Part shown: positions 44,359 through 52,212 of the stretch, piece after piece
Numbering within the stretch: position 1 is the first letter of the stretch
Layout: every line of letters begins with the position of its first letter
Assembly (NCBI GenBank): GCA_005223185.1
Contig: NJBN01000005.1
Coordinates: 93,091 to 157,090, forward strand
Direction: 5' to 3'
DNA length: 64,000 nt
Origin: a candidate division LCP-89 bacterium B3_LCP
Lineage (GTDB): Bacteria > Electryoneota > B3-LCP
The notes under the pieces: generated by a model
Databases searched by the model: none
The model's input: only the letters and a program-made list of their open reading frames with translations
What the model was told of the DNA's origin: nothing
Position numbers and translations under genes: made by a program

Positions 44359-44880
44359 TCAAAGGGCGCCTTCCAATTCAAGTAGGCGCCTCTTCATATC
44401 CAAGCCGCCGCCGAATCCTCCCAATCCTCCGGATGACGCTAAAACACGGTGGCAGGGGATTATTATCGGAATGGGATTAGCGCCGCAAGCGGAACCCACA
44501 GCGCGCGCAGCACCCGGTGATCCAACTTTGGCAGCTAAGCCTCCGTATGAAATTGTCCCGCCGAAAGGTATCTTGCTCATATTTTCCCAGGTTTTGCGCT
44601 GGAAGGGCGTACCCTGAGGATTTATAGGCAGATCCTGAGGAAACGGTTTCCGCATAGAAAAATAAGCATCTAAAGCATTGGCAATCCGTGATAAAACCGG
44701 ATTCTCGTGGGTCTCAACTTCGTTCCATTCACCATCGGCTATTTCAGCATATTTTTCTCTGAACTGGTCAAATGAATCGTTCAGACTCATGGCCATCAAA
44801 CTGCCTTCATTTGCTAATAGATAATGATTACCAACTGGACTTTTATAGGCAGTCCAGAAGTACACCTGTTTCTGTGTCAT
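44359..44880 (-). CDS. ogt: Methylated-DNA--[protein]-cysteine S-methyltransferase
   Basis: A 173-residue suicide repair protein that takes the methyl group from O6-methylguanine. The active-site motif is IIIPCHRVLAS with Cys143; the preceding GTISYGGLAAKVG is the DNA-binding helix region with the Arg finger near RAVG. The N-terminal domain is reduced, as in Ogt. The start overlaps the upstream radical SAM gene by 38 bases, unusually long but with both reading frames well conserved at their ends. Confidence 0.9.
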   Translation of the reverse strand: MTQKQVYFWTAYKSPVGNHYLLANEGSLMAMSLNDSFDQFREKYAEIADGEWNEVETHENPVLSRIANALDAYFSMRKPFPQDLPINPQGTPFQRKTWENMSKIPFGGTISYGGLAAKVGSPGAARAVGSACGANPIPIIIPCHRVLASSGGLGGFGGGLDMKRRLLELEGAL

Positions 44881-45814
44881 AATGCTGTACCCATCCTTGT
44901 TTGAATCCTATTTTACGTGCTTCTTCAATAACCTGGTTATATTCTTCTTCAGATAGCTTGCGTCCTAAGCTTCCGTGGTTGACAGTATGAAATGCTGGGA
45001 AATACTGCCCCATCAGACTAAGATAGATGCTGCTGCCAAATTTATCCCACAGCAAATTAAGTACTTGACGTGAATCATCCAGGTGAGCGGGCATGACCAT
45101 GTGCCTGACGATCACGGCGCGGGCATTGCCCTCTTCCACCTGATTTACCATAGCTGCTATCGCCTGGAGATTTATTATAACGTAATTAGGCGCGCCTTGA
45201 ATTTTCGCGGCTTGGGTGTCATCGGCGGTCTTGGCGTCCGGCAGCCAGACATCAACGACGTGGGATAGGTGGTCAACCACTTCAGGATTTTCGTACCCCC
45301 CATTGTTGTGAATCAAAGGTAAATCAAATCCGTTTCGCAGACAGAGGAGGTATGCTTCAAGTGCACCGACAATTTGCGGCGTTGGGGTTACCCACCCTAA
45401 GGAATGCATTCCCCTGCGCCATTTCTTCAGAATCCGTGCAGACAGCTCTTCAGGTGTAACGGTTGAACCTACCCTCTTCTGGGATATAGGCCAGTTCTGA
45501 CAATGGAGACAGTGCAGATTACAACCTGAAAAGAAGACATTAATGGCGCCTTCTTCGCCCGATATGGGCGGTTCCTCGCCCTTGTGGCAGGCTACAGACG
45601 CAACCCTGATATCAACACCCAGCCCACATTCCCCTGCTGGTTCTTGATACCGATTTACCTCACAGCGACGTGGGCACAAGGTACAGTTTGTCAACTGAGG
45701 TTGCAGAATAGAGATCAGATCCTCCATTATCCCGATACGAGCATCCATCTCCGATGGGGACAAGCGACTATCTATGACCCCTGTTAGTTCACATATTTCA
45801 GCTAAAACTTCCAT
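44843..45814 (-). CDS. Radical SAM protein, PflA-like
   Basis: About 323 residues. An N-terminal cysteine cluster (CTLCPRRCEVNR and GECGLG) precedes the radical-SAM CX3CX2C motif in FFSGCNLHCLHCQNW. This arrangement is that of the PflA homologues often annotated as pyruvate formate-lyase activating-like proteins. I chose the ATG at 45814 because the longer start at 45865 would run through the terminator hairpin of the upstream gene. No glycyl-radical partner is encoded nearby, so its target is unknown. It overlaps ogt. Confidence 0.82.
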   Translation of the reverse strand: MEVLAEICELTGVIDSRLSPSEMDARIGIMEDLISILQPQLTNCTLCPRRCEVNRYQEPAGECGLGVDIRVASVACHKGEEPPISGEEGAINVFFSGCNLHCLHCQNWPISQKRVGSTVTPEELSARILKKWRRGMHSLGWVTPTPQIVGALEAYLLCLRNGFDLPLIHNNGGYENPEVVDHLSHVVDVWLPDAKTADDTQAAKIQGAPNYVIINLQAIAAMVNQVEEGNARAVIVRHMVMPAHLDDSRQVLNLLWDKFGSSIYLSLMGQYFPAFHTVNHGSLGRKLSEEEYNQVIEEARKIGFKQGWVQHYDTETGVLLDCL

Positions 45815-45829
45815 ATCAGCACACAGAAA

Positions 45830-45853
45830 ACGCCGGATTAGTGCATCCGGCGT
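45830..45853 (-). terminator. Terminator of the TPR-type lipoprotein gene
   Basis: Perfect hairpin ACGCCGGAT/ATCCGGCGT with a 6-base loop, followed on the minus strand by TTTT. Confidence 0.75.
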
Positions 45854-45895
45854 AAATACCAACATTCGATATCAGATTGTCGGGAATAGCCGTAA

Positions 45896-46312
45896 CTACT
45901 CCTCTTCTTGGCCTTCCTCTTCACCCTCAGTGACCACAGAAAGATCATCGATCTCATTGATATCCTTACCCAAATTATCTAACTCCCACTTCGCTGATGC
46001 AACCATACCGCTGTCGGAAACATCGGAGTAGTTCTCCAGGAATGCCTTGTATGCAACACTCGCCTTTTCCAGGTTCCCAATTTCATTGGCACAGATAAAA
46101 CCGATCATGAATTGCGACTGGGGAGCTAATTCACTACGGGGATGCAAAGTTACCAGTTCTTCATACTTGGTAACTGCTTCAGCGTATTTGGTCTCCTCCT
46201 GTAAAGACTTTGCTTCGCTGAAAATTTCTTCTGGTGATGGTCCCTTTTTACATGCACTGATATTCAATATAATCAGTGATACGATAAATAATAAAATGAC
46301 ACCTTTTCGCAT
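45896..46312 (-). CDS. Small lipoprotein with TPR-like repeats
   Basis: About 138 residues. The ATG at 46312 gives a lipoprotein signal with lipobox NISAC; the upstream extension in the same frame is not part of it. TPR-like helices follow: EIFSEAKSLQEETKYAEAVT, HPRSELAPQSQFMIGFICAN and EKASVAYKAFLENYSD. It resembles the YfiO/BamD-type or YbgF-type tetratricopeptide lipoproteins but is shorter. The C-terminus is strongly acidic (EGEEEGQEEE). Likely periplasmic and membrane-anchored; partner unknown. Confidence 0.75.
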   Translation of the reverse strand: MRKGVILLFIVSLIILNISACKKGPSPEEIFSEAKSLQEETKYAEAVTKYEELVTLHPRSELAPQSQFMIGFICANEIGNLEKASVAYKAFLENYSDVSDSGMVASAKWELDNLGKDINEIDDLSVVTEGEEEGQEEE

Positions 46313-46398
46313 GACGTTATACCTCAAGTTTAACTTTTTTTCTTTAGATAAATATAACTGATTTTTCAACAAGAATCAAGTGGTTTTTTCATCACTGT

Positions 46399-46539
46399 TC
46401 ATTTGCCTTCGGTATCTATCTCTAAAGGAGCCTGCATGTGAGACTTACTTATTGTAAAGATGCGATAATAGCAGAAGATAACCAGCGAAAAAATTACCGT
46501 CCAACTTACTACTAACATAATCCAACCGCTTATGTTCAT
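46399..46539 (-). CDS. NSS transporter small accessory subunit (46 aa, one TM)
   Basis: ATG with GGGAGG upstream begins inside the stop region of the transporter gene (ATGA overlap), so it is translationally coupled. The product, starting MNISGWIMLVVSWTVIFSLV, is a single N-terminal membrane helix (about residues 5-26) with a basic/polar tail ending IDTEGK. Size, topology and place match the small partner proteins (MetS type) known beside bacterial sodium:neurotransmitter symporters, which are needed for transport by MetP in Corynebacterium. Confidence 0.75.
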   Translation of the reverse strand: MNISGWIMLVVSWTVIFSLVIFCYYRIFTISKSHMQAPLEIDTEGK

Positions 46540-48113
46540 CTTAGTTCCTCCCTTCTGACGAAACGACCCCTTCTGCGCGCCACCCGGATCAGAAGTACTA
46601 TAGCCAGAGCCACTGCGACTAAAATGAATCGAGTGATCCAGACAGTAACCCGATTTTCAGGATCGACATTTTCTAACGTTAAAACCGGTATTCCCTGCTG
46701 AATGATCCAGGTGACCAGAATGGCTAACAGGGATAGCGGCGTAACGATTAGTAAGATAAACTTGAAGAATCTGGGCACACGCAGGTCTGCGCCCATATCA
46801 AATTCCCGAAATCCCTTCTTCACCCCGAAGAACCAGGCGAACAGTGTAACCGCGAGGAAGGCGTTAAATACAGGAAACAGAGTCCCCGCCCAGAAGTCCA
46901 ATTCATCTAAACTGCCGCGTGCTAATGTGAAGATGATAAAATTTGTAACGATAAATCCTACTGCACCGATCGCGACGACGGATTGCTGACGAGTCCATTT
47001 CAATTCGTCTTCAAGGAAGGTTATCATCGGTTGAAGCAGGGATACTGACGATGTAACACCCGCCATGAAGAGGAGGAAAAACCACAAAAATCCCACGAAA
47101 GCTCCGCCCTGCATCTGGTTGAAGATCAGGGGCATGGTCACAAATCCTAAGTTGAAGGACCCGCCCTGTGCTACTTCCATAGTGCCCATAGCTCCGAAGA
47201 ATATGAAAGTGGCTGGTATCACGATCGATCCTGCCAAGATCACTTCGAAGAATTCGTTGGTGGAATTGGCAGTCAGGGATGAAAGCGTCACGTCGTCTTT
47301 AGCTCGCAGGTAACTGGCGTACGCCATAATCGATCCCATGCCGACTGACAGCGTGAAGAACATCTGACCTGCTGCAGCCAACCAGACGGAAGGGTTTTTA
47401 AGTGCGGTAAAATCGGGATTCCACATGAAACCCAGACCGTTGATGAAGCTCTGTTCCGGTCTGTCAGGATAGGGGGAATCTAACGTAAATACGCGCACCA
47501 ACAGCACCGTTGCTATTAAGAACATGATAGGCAAGGCGACCTTGTTAAGCTGTTCGATGCCTTTGGTTACCCCGCGATATATGAAATAGAAGTTTACCAC
47601 AAATACCACCACGAAGGCGGAATACGCCGTCCAGGGACCGTTGAAGAAGGAATTGGTTTCGACACCCTGAAAGCCTGATAAGAAGGCGGACATCTGATCA
47701 GGATGGGATATACCGTTGTATTCACCCGTAAGTGAAAAGAACGCATACGCCAGCGTCCAGCCTTCGATATAGCAGTAATAGAAGAAAATGGTGATAGGTC
47801 CTAATAAAGCGGTGATGCCTAAGTATTTCGCCCAGCGTTTGCGGCCGGTCAGCACGTGATAAATCCCCGGCGCCGATCCATGTCCGTGTCTGCCTCCGTA
47901 GCGTCCGATGGTCCATTCCACCCAGGCTAAGGGTATGCCCAGCAGGAGAAATGCCAGGAAATACGGTATCATGAAAGCGCCGCCGCCGTTCTGTGCAGCT
48001 TGTACGGGGAATCGCAGGAAATTACCCAATCCCACGGCGCTGCCGGAAACTGCTAAGATCACACCGATTCGCGATCCCCAGTTCTCACGTTTTTTCAAAC
48101 TATCATCAGGCAT
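46536..48113 (-). CDS. Sodium-dependent transporter, NSS/SLC6 family
   Basis: A 525-residue inner-membrane sodium symporter, probably for an amino acid. TM1 carries the unwound Na/substrate motif GSAVGLGNFLRFPVQAAQNG; the TM3-TM4 region and SVGMGSIMAYASYL (TM6 unwound region) and SSVSLLQPMITFLEDE (TM8) are also family features. About 12 hydrophobic segments. It follows yhhQ by 13 bp and is coupled to the 46-aa subunit. The substrate (methionine, alanine, tyrosine or another) cannot be read reliably. Confidence 0.9.
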   Translation of the reverse strand: MPDDSLKKRENWGSRIGVILAVSGSAVGLGNFLRFPVQAAQNGGGAFMIPYFLAFLLLGIPLAWVEWTIGRYGGRHGHGSAPGIYHVLTGRKRWAKYLGITALLGPITIFFYYCYIEGWTLAYAFFSLTGEYNGISHPDQMSAFLSGFQGVETNSFFNGPWTAYSAFVVVFVVNFYFIYRGVTKGIEQLNKVALPIMFLIATVLLVRVFTLDSPYPDRPEQSFINGLGFMWNPDFTALKNPSVWLAAAGQMFFTLSVGMGSIMAYASYLRAKDDVTLSSLTANSTNEFFEVILAGSIVIPATFIFFGAMGTMEVAQGGSFNLGFVTMPLIFNQMQGGAFVGFLWFFLLFMAGVTSSVSLLQPMITFLEDELKWTRQQSVVAIGAVGFIVTNFIIFTLARGSLDELDFWAGTLFPVFNAFLAVTLFAWFFGVKKGFREFDMGADLRVPRFFKFILLIVTPLSLLAILVTWIIQQGIPVLTLENVDPENRVTVWITRFILVAVALAIVLLIRVARRRGRFVRREELR

Positions 48114-48126
48114 AGGCTTTCTTTAG

Positions 48127-48822
48127 CTAAATTTGCATTGAGAACGGATTGAATTTGGTTTCTGTATCGTAAACGTCAAGCTCTTCCCGTTTTTTCAGGA
48201 AAGCTACCGCTTTGTAAGTAGCCGGCGTAGCCAGCACTTCCACACCCACCTTAAAGATGTAATTGGAAATGATTATAGCGGCTAAAAGGCTGTTAGGCAG
48301 CATTCCGGCAAAGGCTATCACACAGAATATAGCGGTATCCACACCTTCGCCCACTAAAGTTGATCCGATAGTGCGCATCCATAAAAAACGCCCCTTCATG
48401 CGGATTTTCATCTTCGCCAGGATGTATGAATTGGAAAATTCACCAGCGCTGAAGGCGATTAATGAAGCGATAGCTATACGGGGAGTGTACATCAGAATGT
48501 TGCGATAGGCTTCCTGATGGGGCCAGTCGCCTGCTGAAGGCAGAGTACCCACAATCCAGAGTACGAATGACATCATAATACATGACAGAAAGCCAGTCCA
48601 GATGACCCGGCGGGATGCCTTGTAACCGTAAACCTCAGTTAGAATATCCCCAAATATATACGATATGGGAAATAACAGCGTGCCGCCATCAAAGGTGAAG
48701 GGACCCAGCAGCAGAATCTTCGTAGAGGCGATGTTGGAAACGATCACCACGGCGACGAAGATGCCGGTGATGATTTCCAGGTAGCGGGTCGCATGACCCT
48801 TAGTGGTGGCTTTGCGTTGCAT
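48127..48822 (-). CDS. yhhQ: Queuosine precursor transporter (YhhQ/VUT family)
   Basis: A 231-residue membrane protein with six or seven hydrophobic segments. The family pattern VSNIASTKI near the N-terminus, FPISYIFGDILTEVYGYKAS and EFSNSYILAKMKI are all present. YhhQ proteins take up queuine or preQ0/preQ1 for tRNA queuosine. I looked for a preQ1 aptamer in the leader but saw none. No ribosome site is obvious before the ATG. Confidence 0.88.
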   Translation of the reverse strand: MQRKATTKGHATRYLEIITGIFVAVVIVSNIASTKILLLGPFTFDGGTLLFPISYIFGDILTEVYGYKASRRVIWTGFLSCIMMSFVLWIVGTLPSAGDWPHQEAYRNILMYTPRIAIASLIAFSAGEFSNSYILAKMKIRMKGRFLWMRTIGSTLVGEGVDTAIFCVIAFAGMLPNSLLAAIIISNYIFKVGVEVLATPATYKAVAFLKKREELDVYDTETKFNPFSMQI

Positions 48823-49144
48823 GATTGGGGAATATATGAAATTCCCAGGAAGGATGCAAGGGGAAAATGGGGGGGAACGTTAAAGCGTCGAGTGCGGGGA
48901 CTCGGTGGCACTCGGAAATCCGTAGTCCGGGGGGAACAGATTCTACTATCACTTTGTTATTATATAATTTTTGGCTTGGCGAATTAAAATAAAACGGTGA
49001 TAATGTTACCCCCCTGCTAAAGCAAGGGGGATTATTTAGAGGCACCATGAGAAGAGTCGAATTGCTTAAAGCTCCATTATGCGAATGAAATCGCAATATG
49101 TTGGGAACGTAAGCCAATATCTGCAGCGATTCTTGAATATCCAG
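48823..49144. other. Intergenic region upstream of yhhQ with hairpins
   Basis: No gene seen. A GC-rich stem CCCCC/GGGGG around TGCTAAAGCA lies at 49010-49030 and an imperfect stem near 48890-48925; between them is an AT-rich stretch (48950-48990) that may contain the yhhQ promoter. Confidence 0.6.
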
Positions 49145-50029
49145 TTAGCTTGAATAAACTGCTGCAAAGATATTGGCAAATTCTTCGATAGTGGTCGGAG
49201 TAGTGTTTGCTTCGGAGCGTTCTTCGAGGTTACTGGCAGTACCTTCGTTGAATGCTCTGGACATTTCCACAAACGATTCAGCAACATCCTGCGATAGTCC
49301 CATACCCGTCATGGCTTTGACGGTATCCTCATAGGGCGTCTGAACATATTTCAAGTCTTCTTTACCGATTGTTTTGCCGAAAATTTTAGCAATCTCATTG
49401 TAAGACACATCGCGTTGCCCCAGCAGTTCCTTCGAGGATTTACCTTCGAAATCCAGTGCCAGCAAACGTTTTACCGCATAATTACCGATGTCTTTTGTGG
49501 CAATCATCGGCATAGGTACATCAGCCACCGACGGTGATCCCATGAATCCCATGCCCTTAATGGCATCCACCTGCATAAACAGGTTCTCCATGAAGAACGC
49601 CGGACGTAGAAAGAGGATATTTGCACTTTCAATCCGATTGAACTTCTGCTCCATGTCGTGAGCGCCTTTAATGGGACCAGTTCCTTCGGATAATTGAGCA
49701 GCTATGCTACTCAAAGCCACAACATATTTCACGTTGTTCTTTTCGATTGCGTTCTTCAGTCCATTGCTGACGACATTCTGAAAAGCGCGGAGGTTTTCGG
49801 CATTGAGGTTTGGAGGAAGCATCGCAAAAGCTGCTTCAGCGCCCTCAAAAGCCTTAGCTATCTTATCAGAATCTTCCATGGATCCAGCGAACGGCTCAGC
49901 GCCCTTATCTGTTAGTGATTGCAATCGTTCTTCACTGCGACCGATAACACGTACTTTTTTACCTTCAGTGAGTAGCGTCTCAGCAATAACCCGCCCAATA
50001 TTTCCTGTTGCTCCTGTAACTATGTACAT
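49145..50029 (-). CDS. NmrA-like NAD(P)-binding protein (quinone reductase/epimerase type)
   Basis: A 294-residue atypical SDR. The N-terminal cofactor motif is IVTGATGNIGRVIAETLL, followed by VRVIGRSEERLQSL and VVALSSIAAQ. No YxxxK catalytic pair is visible, as in NmrA and the QorB group, which bind NAD(P)H or reduce quinones. Third structural gene in the TetR-controlled set, 38 bp after the MdaB-like gene, so an electrophile- or quinone-response role is likely. Confidence 0.8.
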   Translation of the reverse strand: MYIVTGATGNIGRVIAETLLTEGKKVRVIGRSEERLQSLTDKGAEPFAGSMEDSDKIAKAFEGAEAAFAMLPPNLNAENLRAFQNVVSNGLKNAIEKNNVKYVVALSSIAAQLSEGTGPIKGAHDMEQKFNRIESANILFLRPAFFMENLFMQVDAIKGMGFMGSPSVADVPMPMIATKDIGNYAVKRLLALDFEGKSSKELLGQRDVSYNEIAKIFGKTIGKEDLKYVQTPYEDTVKAMTGMGLSQDVAESFVEMSRAFNEGTASNLEERSEANTTPTTIEEFANIFAAVYSS

Positions 50030-50067
50030 TTTCTTCTCCTGTTCTAATATTTTTCTGACTAATTTAC

Positions 50068-50658
50068 CTATTTTACAAAGTTACTGTCCAGATGTTCTTT
50101 GAACCTTTTTAAATCATTTTCGACTTCGGGTGCCTTCAGAACATTATGGCAGGCGAATGATTCTAAAGGCTGCATATCGAAGAATTGAAAGGCTTTATGC
50201 AGCCAGAAGAATACTCCATCTAATCCCTTGCCTTCAAAGAACTGATTCGGATCCTCGAACGCTTCAAGCGGAGCGTTCCAGGTTGTGGAAATCATATACT
50301 TCTTTCCACTCATCAGACCACCTGATCCGTATTTTTTACTGAGGTCAGAGCGGGTTCTGCCATCATCTGTGCATAGAACTTCGCCTATACCTGCGGTGAA
50401 AACCTCATCGATGTATTTCTTGAAGATGTAAGGCACACTCATCCAGTAAACGGGTGTCTGCACGATCACCACATCCGCCCATTTATACTTGCCAAGTTCT
50501 TCGGCGACATCGTAACCGCTCTCAACGATAGTGGTCTTGGTTTCATAACCAAGATCGTTCAACTGTACTTGAGCTGAATCAATAAGTGTCTGATTCAGTT
50601 TGCCTTCAGCAAACCCGGCGTAACGCTGATGTGCGTTGATTAGTAATACGTTTTTCAA
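50068..50658 (-). CDS. mdaB: NAD(P)H:quinone oxidoreductase, MdaB-like flavodoxin-fold
   Basis: A 196-residue FAD/FMN enzyme for two-electron quinone reduction. Conserved points are INAHQRYAGFAEGKLNQTLI at the phosphate-binding end, VIVQTPVYWMSVPYIFKKYI, GLMSGKKYMISTTWNAPLEA and the late HKAFQFFDMQPLESFACHN, all typical of MdaB. The start is TTG with GGAG upstream. It lies between the exported flavodoxin and the NmrA-like gene and is presumably induced together with them. Confidence 0.85.
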   Translation of the reverse strand: MKNVLLINAHQRYAGFAEGKLNQTLIDSAQVQLNDLGYETKTTIVESGYDVAEELGKYKWADVVIVQTPVYWMSVPYIFKKYIDEVFTAGIGEVLCTDDGRTRSDLSKKYGSGGLMSGKKYMISTTWNAPLEAFEDPNQFFEGKGLDGVFFWLHKAFQFFDMQPLESFACHNVLKAPEVENDLKRFKEHLDSNFVK

Positions 50659-50721
50659 CGAATTTCTCCTTCTTTAAGTTTAATCTAACAAAATTGTTGC
50701 CTATGATAATTTGGTTTGCAA

Positions 50722-51369
50722 TTACTCTTCGAGAATCATACTTTGCCATCTCACTTTTCTTGTATCCAGCAATTGCTTAATCTGTATCACCAATTCATCG
50801 CGGTCAAATTGATTATACCATCTACCTCTTCGTACGTAGATATGATCATAAAATTCACCACCCTTGTCTTCCACCAGATCTTTGAATTCTTCGATATATT
50901 CCTCTTTAAATCTACTGTTGAAGGTGTTGAATAATACTATTCTCTTGCCGGTGAAGTCATTCATTTCCACAAAAGTCCACAATGGAACCGCAGGTCTGTA
51001 CCACCAGATAGGTGATCCCAGAAAAATAATTCTGTATTTGCTGACATCAACAGTTTCTGGATCAATATTACAGCGCCTTTCTTCATTCCAAGCATCCAGG
51101 CCAGCCTTAAAAGATGTCCAGATACCTTCATCGTAGGTTTCGGATTTAATGTTGATTACATCAGCATGGAATTCTTTAGCAATCTCTTCACCCATAACGC
51201 CCGTATTTCCAGTACTGGAATAGTAAATCACCAAGATATCCGGTGGAATTTTCTCACTGTTTTCGTTAGATTCATTCATGATAGTTGGCGGAATACTCTT
51301 CGTCTGAGCTATTATCAAACTATTCAGCAATACAATAGATGCAAAGCATATTGACAATTTTCGATTCAT
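50722..51369 (-). CDS. Flavodoxin-domain protein with export signal
   Basis: About 215 residues. The ATG at 51369 with GGTGG 5 bp upstream starts a hydrophobic signal (MNRKLSICFASIVLLNSLII) that would export or anchor the protein. A short linker leads to a flavodoxin-like domain: ILVIYYSSTGNTGVMGEEIA is the FMN phosphate loop and IIFLGSPIWWYRPAVPLW the second FMN loop. Flavodoxin_4-type domains occur in lipoproteins and exported proteins, but the flavin would have to be acquired outside or before export. First gene after the regulated promoter at 51475. Confidence 0.78.
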   Translation of the reverse strand: MNRKLSICFASIVLLNSLIIAQTKSIPPTIMNESNENSEKIPPDILVIYYSSTGNTGVMGEEIAKEFHADVINIKSETYDEGIWTSFKAGLDAWNEERRCNIDPETVDVSKYRIIFLGSPIWWYRPAVPLWTFVEMNDFTGKRIVLFNTFNSRFKEEYIEEFKDLVEDKGGEFYDHIYVRRGRWYNQFDRDELVIQIKQLLDTRKVRWQSMILEE

Positions 51370-51474
51370 GATTTCCACCTGCTTAATGTCGACCCTTAAG
51401 CTACCTAATGTTCAATCTTAATTCATCATCATTTGTTGGATACTATCCTGAATAAAGGAGTTTCTCAATAAGCA

Positions 51475-51503
51475 AATATGGAGACCAGTCTATTAATTTC
51501 CAA
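51475..51503 (-). promoter_or_regulatory. Flavodoxin-operon promoter with TetR operator in the spacer
   Basis: TTGGAA, 17 bp, CATATT on the minus strand. The spacer begins ATTAATAGACTGGTC, matching the tetR promoter spacer except for two central bases; AGAC/GTCT is the dyad. Confidence 0.65.
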
Positions 51504-51546
51504 CGTAGTATTCAGACGATAAGAAAGTGCTAATGACCTGTCCCTA

Positions 51547-52137
51547 TTAAAGTCCGCTGAACTTACACACCGAATCGATCAGATTCTTCAACAGATCCGC
51601 TGCTAAATCCAAAGGCTCAGTATCACGCTGCGCCCGGCACACTAAAAGTGCACCTTCCATAATCGAAAATGATAAAATTGCCCAGGATTTCGCTTGAGAT
51701 TGTGGAAATCCGGCTTTTATGAATCGATTCTCATAAAGCATCAACCATGACTGAAATGCTGCATCGCAAGCTTTCTGCAAACGATTACTTCCGCCAGACA
51801 TATCCATCGTAATCGATGCGACCGCACAACCCTTGTAGTAGTCGGAGTCCTTTAAATGCTGTGCCATCCCTTTAGCAACAGCATAAATCGCTTCACCCAC
51901 TTTATCATTAGAGTCAAGCGCTTGTTTAATCATACCGCCGACGTATATCTGTGTAGTGTGAATTGCTTCTGCTACAATTTCCTCTTTACCATTCGGAAAA
52001 TGAAAATATAATGATCCTTTCGGTGTACCGCTCTCCTGAACTATCTGGTTAAGTCCGGTAGCGTGATACCCTCGTTCTTGTAACAGATCAATCGTTGCAG
52101 CGATAATCCGCGCTTTCGTGTCATCCGATTTGCTCAT
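51547..52137 (-). CDS. TetR/AcrR-family repressor (LmrA/YxaF-like)
   Basis: About 196 residues starting MSKSDDTKARIIAATIDLLQ. The helix-turn-helix is HATGLNQIVQESGTPKGSLY with the usual FHFPNGKEEI after it. The C-terminal ligand domain includes a CAVASITMDMSG segment typical of the YxaF/LmrA subgroup. The longer frame from 52197 would run through the promoter and is rejected. Its promoter and the next operon promoter share one operator word, so it should repress itself and the flavodoxin-mdaB-nmrA genes, probably released by quinones, flavonoids or similar ligands. Confidence 0.88.
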   Translation of the reverse strand: MSKSDDTKARIIAATIDLLQERGYHATGLNQIVQESGTPKGSLYFHFPNGKEEIVAEAIHTTQIYVGGMIKQALDSNDKVGEAIYAVAKGMAQHLKDSDYYKGCAVASITMDMSGGSNRLQKACDAAFQSWLMLYENRFIKAGFPQSQAKSWAILSFSIMEGALLVCRAQRDTEPLDLAADLLKNLIDSVCKFSGL

Positions 52138-52147
52138 AGTGATTAAT

Positions 52148-52176
52148 AATATAATGACTGGTCTATTAATTGTCAA
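52148..52176 (-). promoter_or_regulatory. tetR promoter with operator in the spacer
   Basis: TTGACA, 17 bp, TATATT on the minus strand. The spacer starts ATTAATAGACCAGTC; the AGACCAGTC part matches the known TAGACC(A/G)GTCT-type operators of LmrA/YxaF regulators. Confidence 0.75.
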
Positions 52177-52212
52177 GCAATAATTAACAATTCTCATTAA
52201 TTGAACTAATTA

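Noticed and set aside
45815-45865. Longer start for the radical SAM gene at 45865
   Set aside because: The added codons are the stem of a perfect terminator hairpin for the upstream lipoprotein gene.
48823-49000. preQ1 riboswitch before yhhQ
   Set aside because: The leader has stems but no recognisable preQ1-I or preQ1-II aptamer core or A-rich tail.
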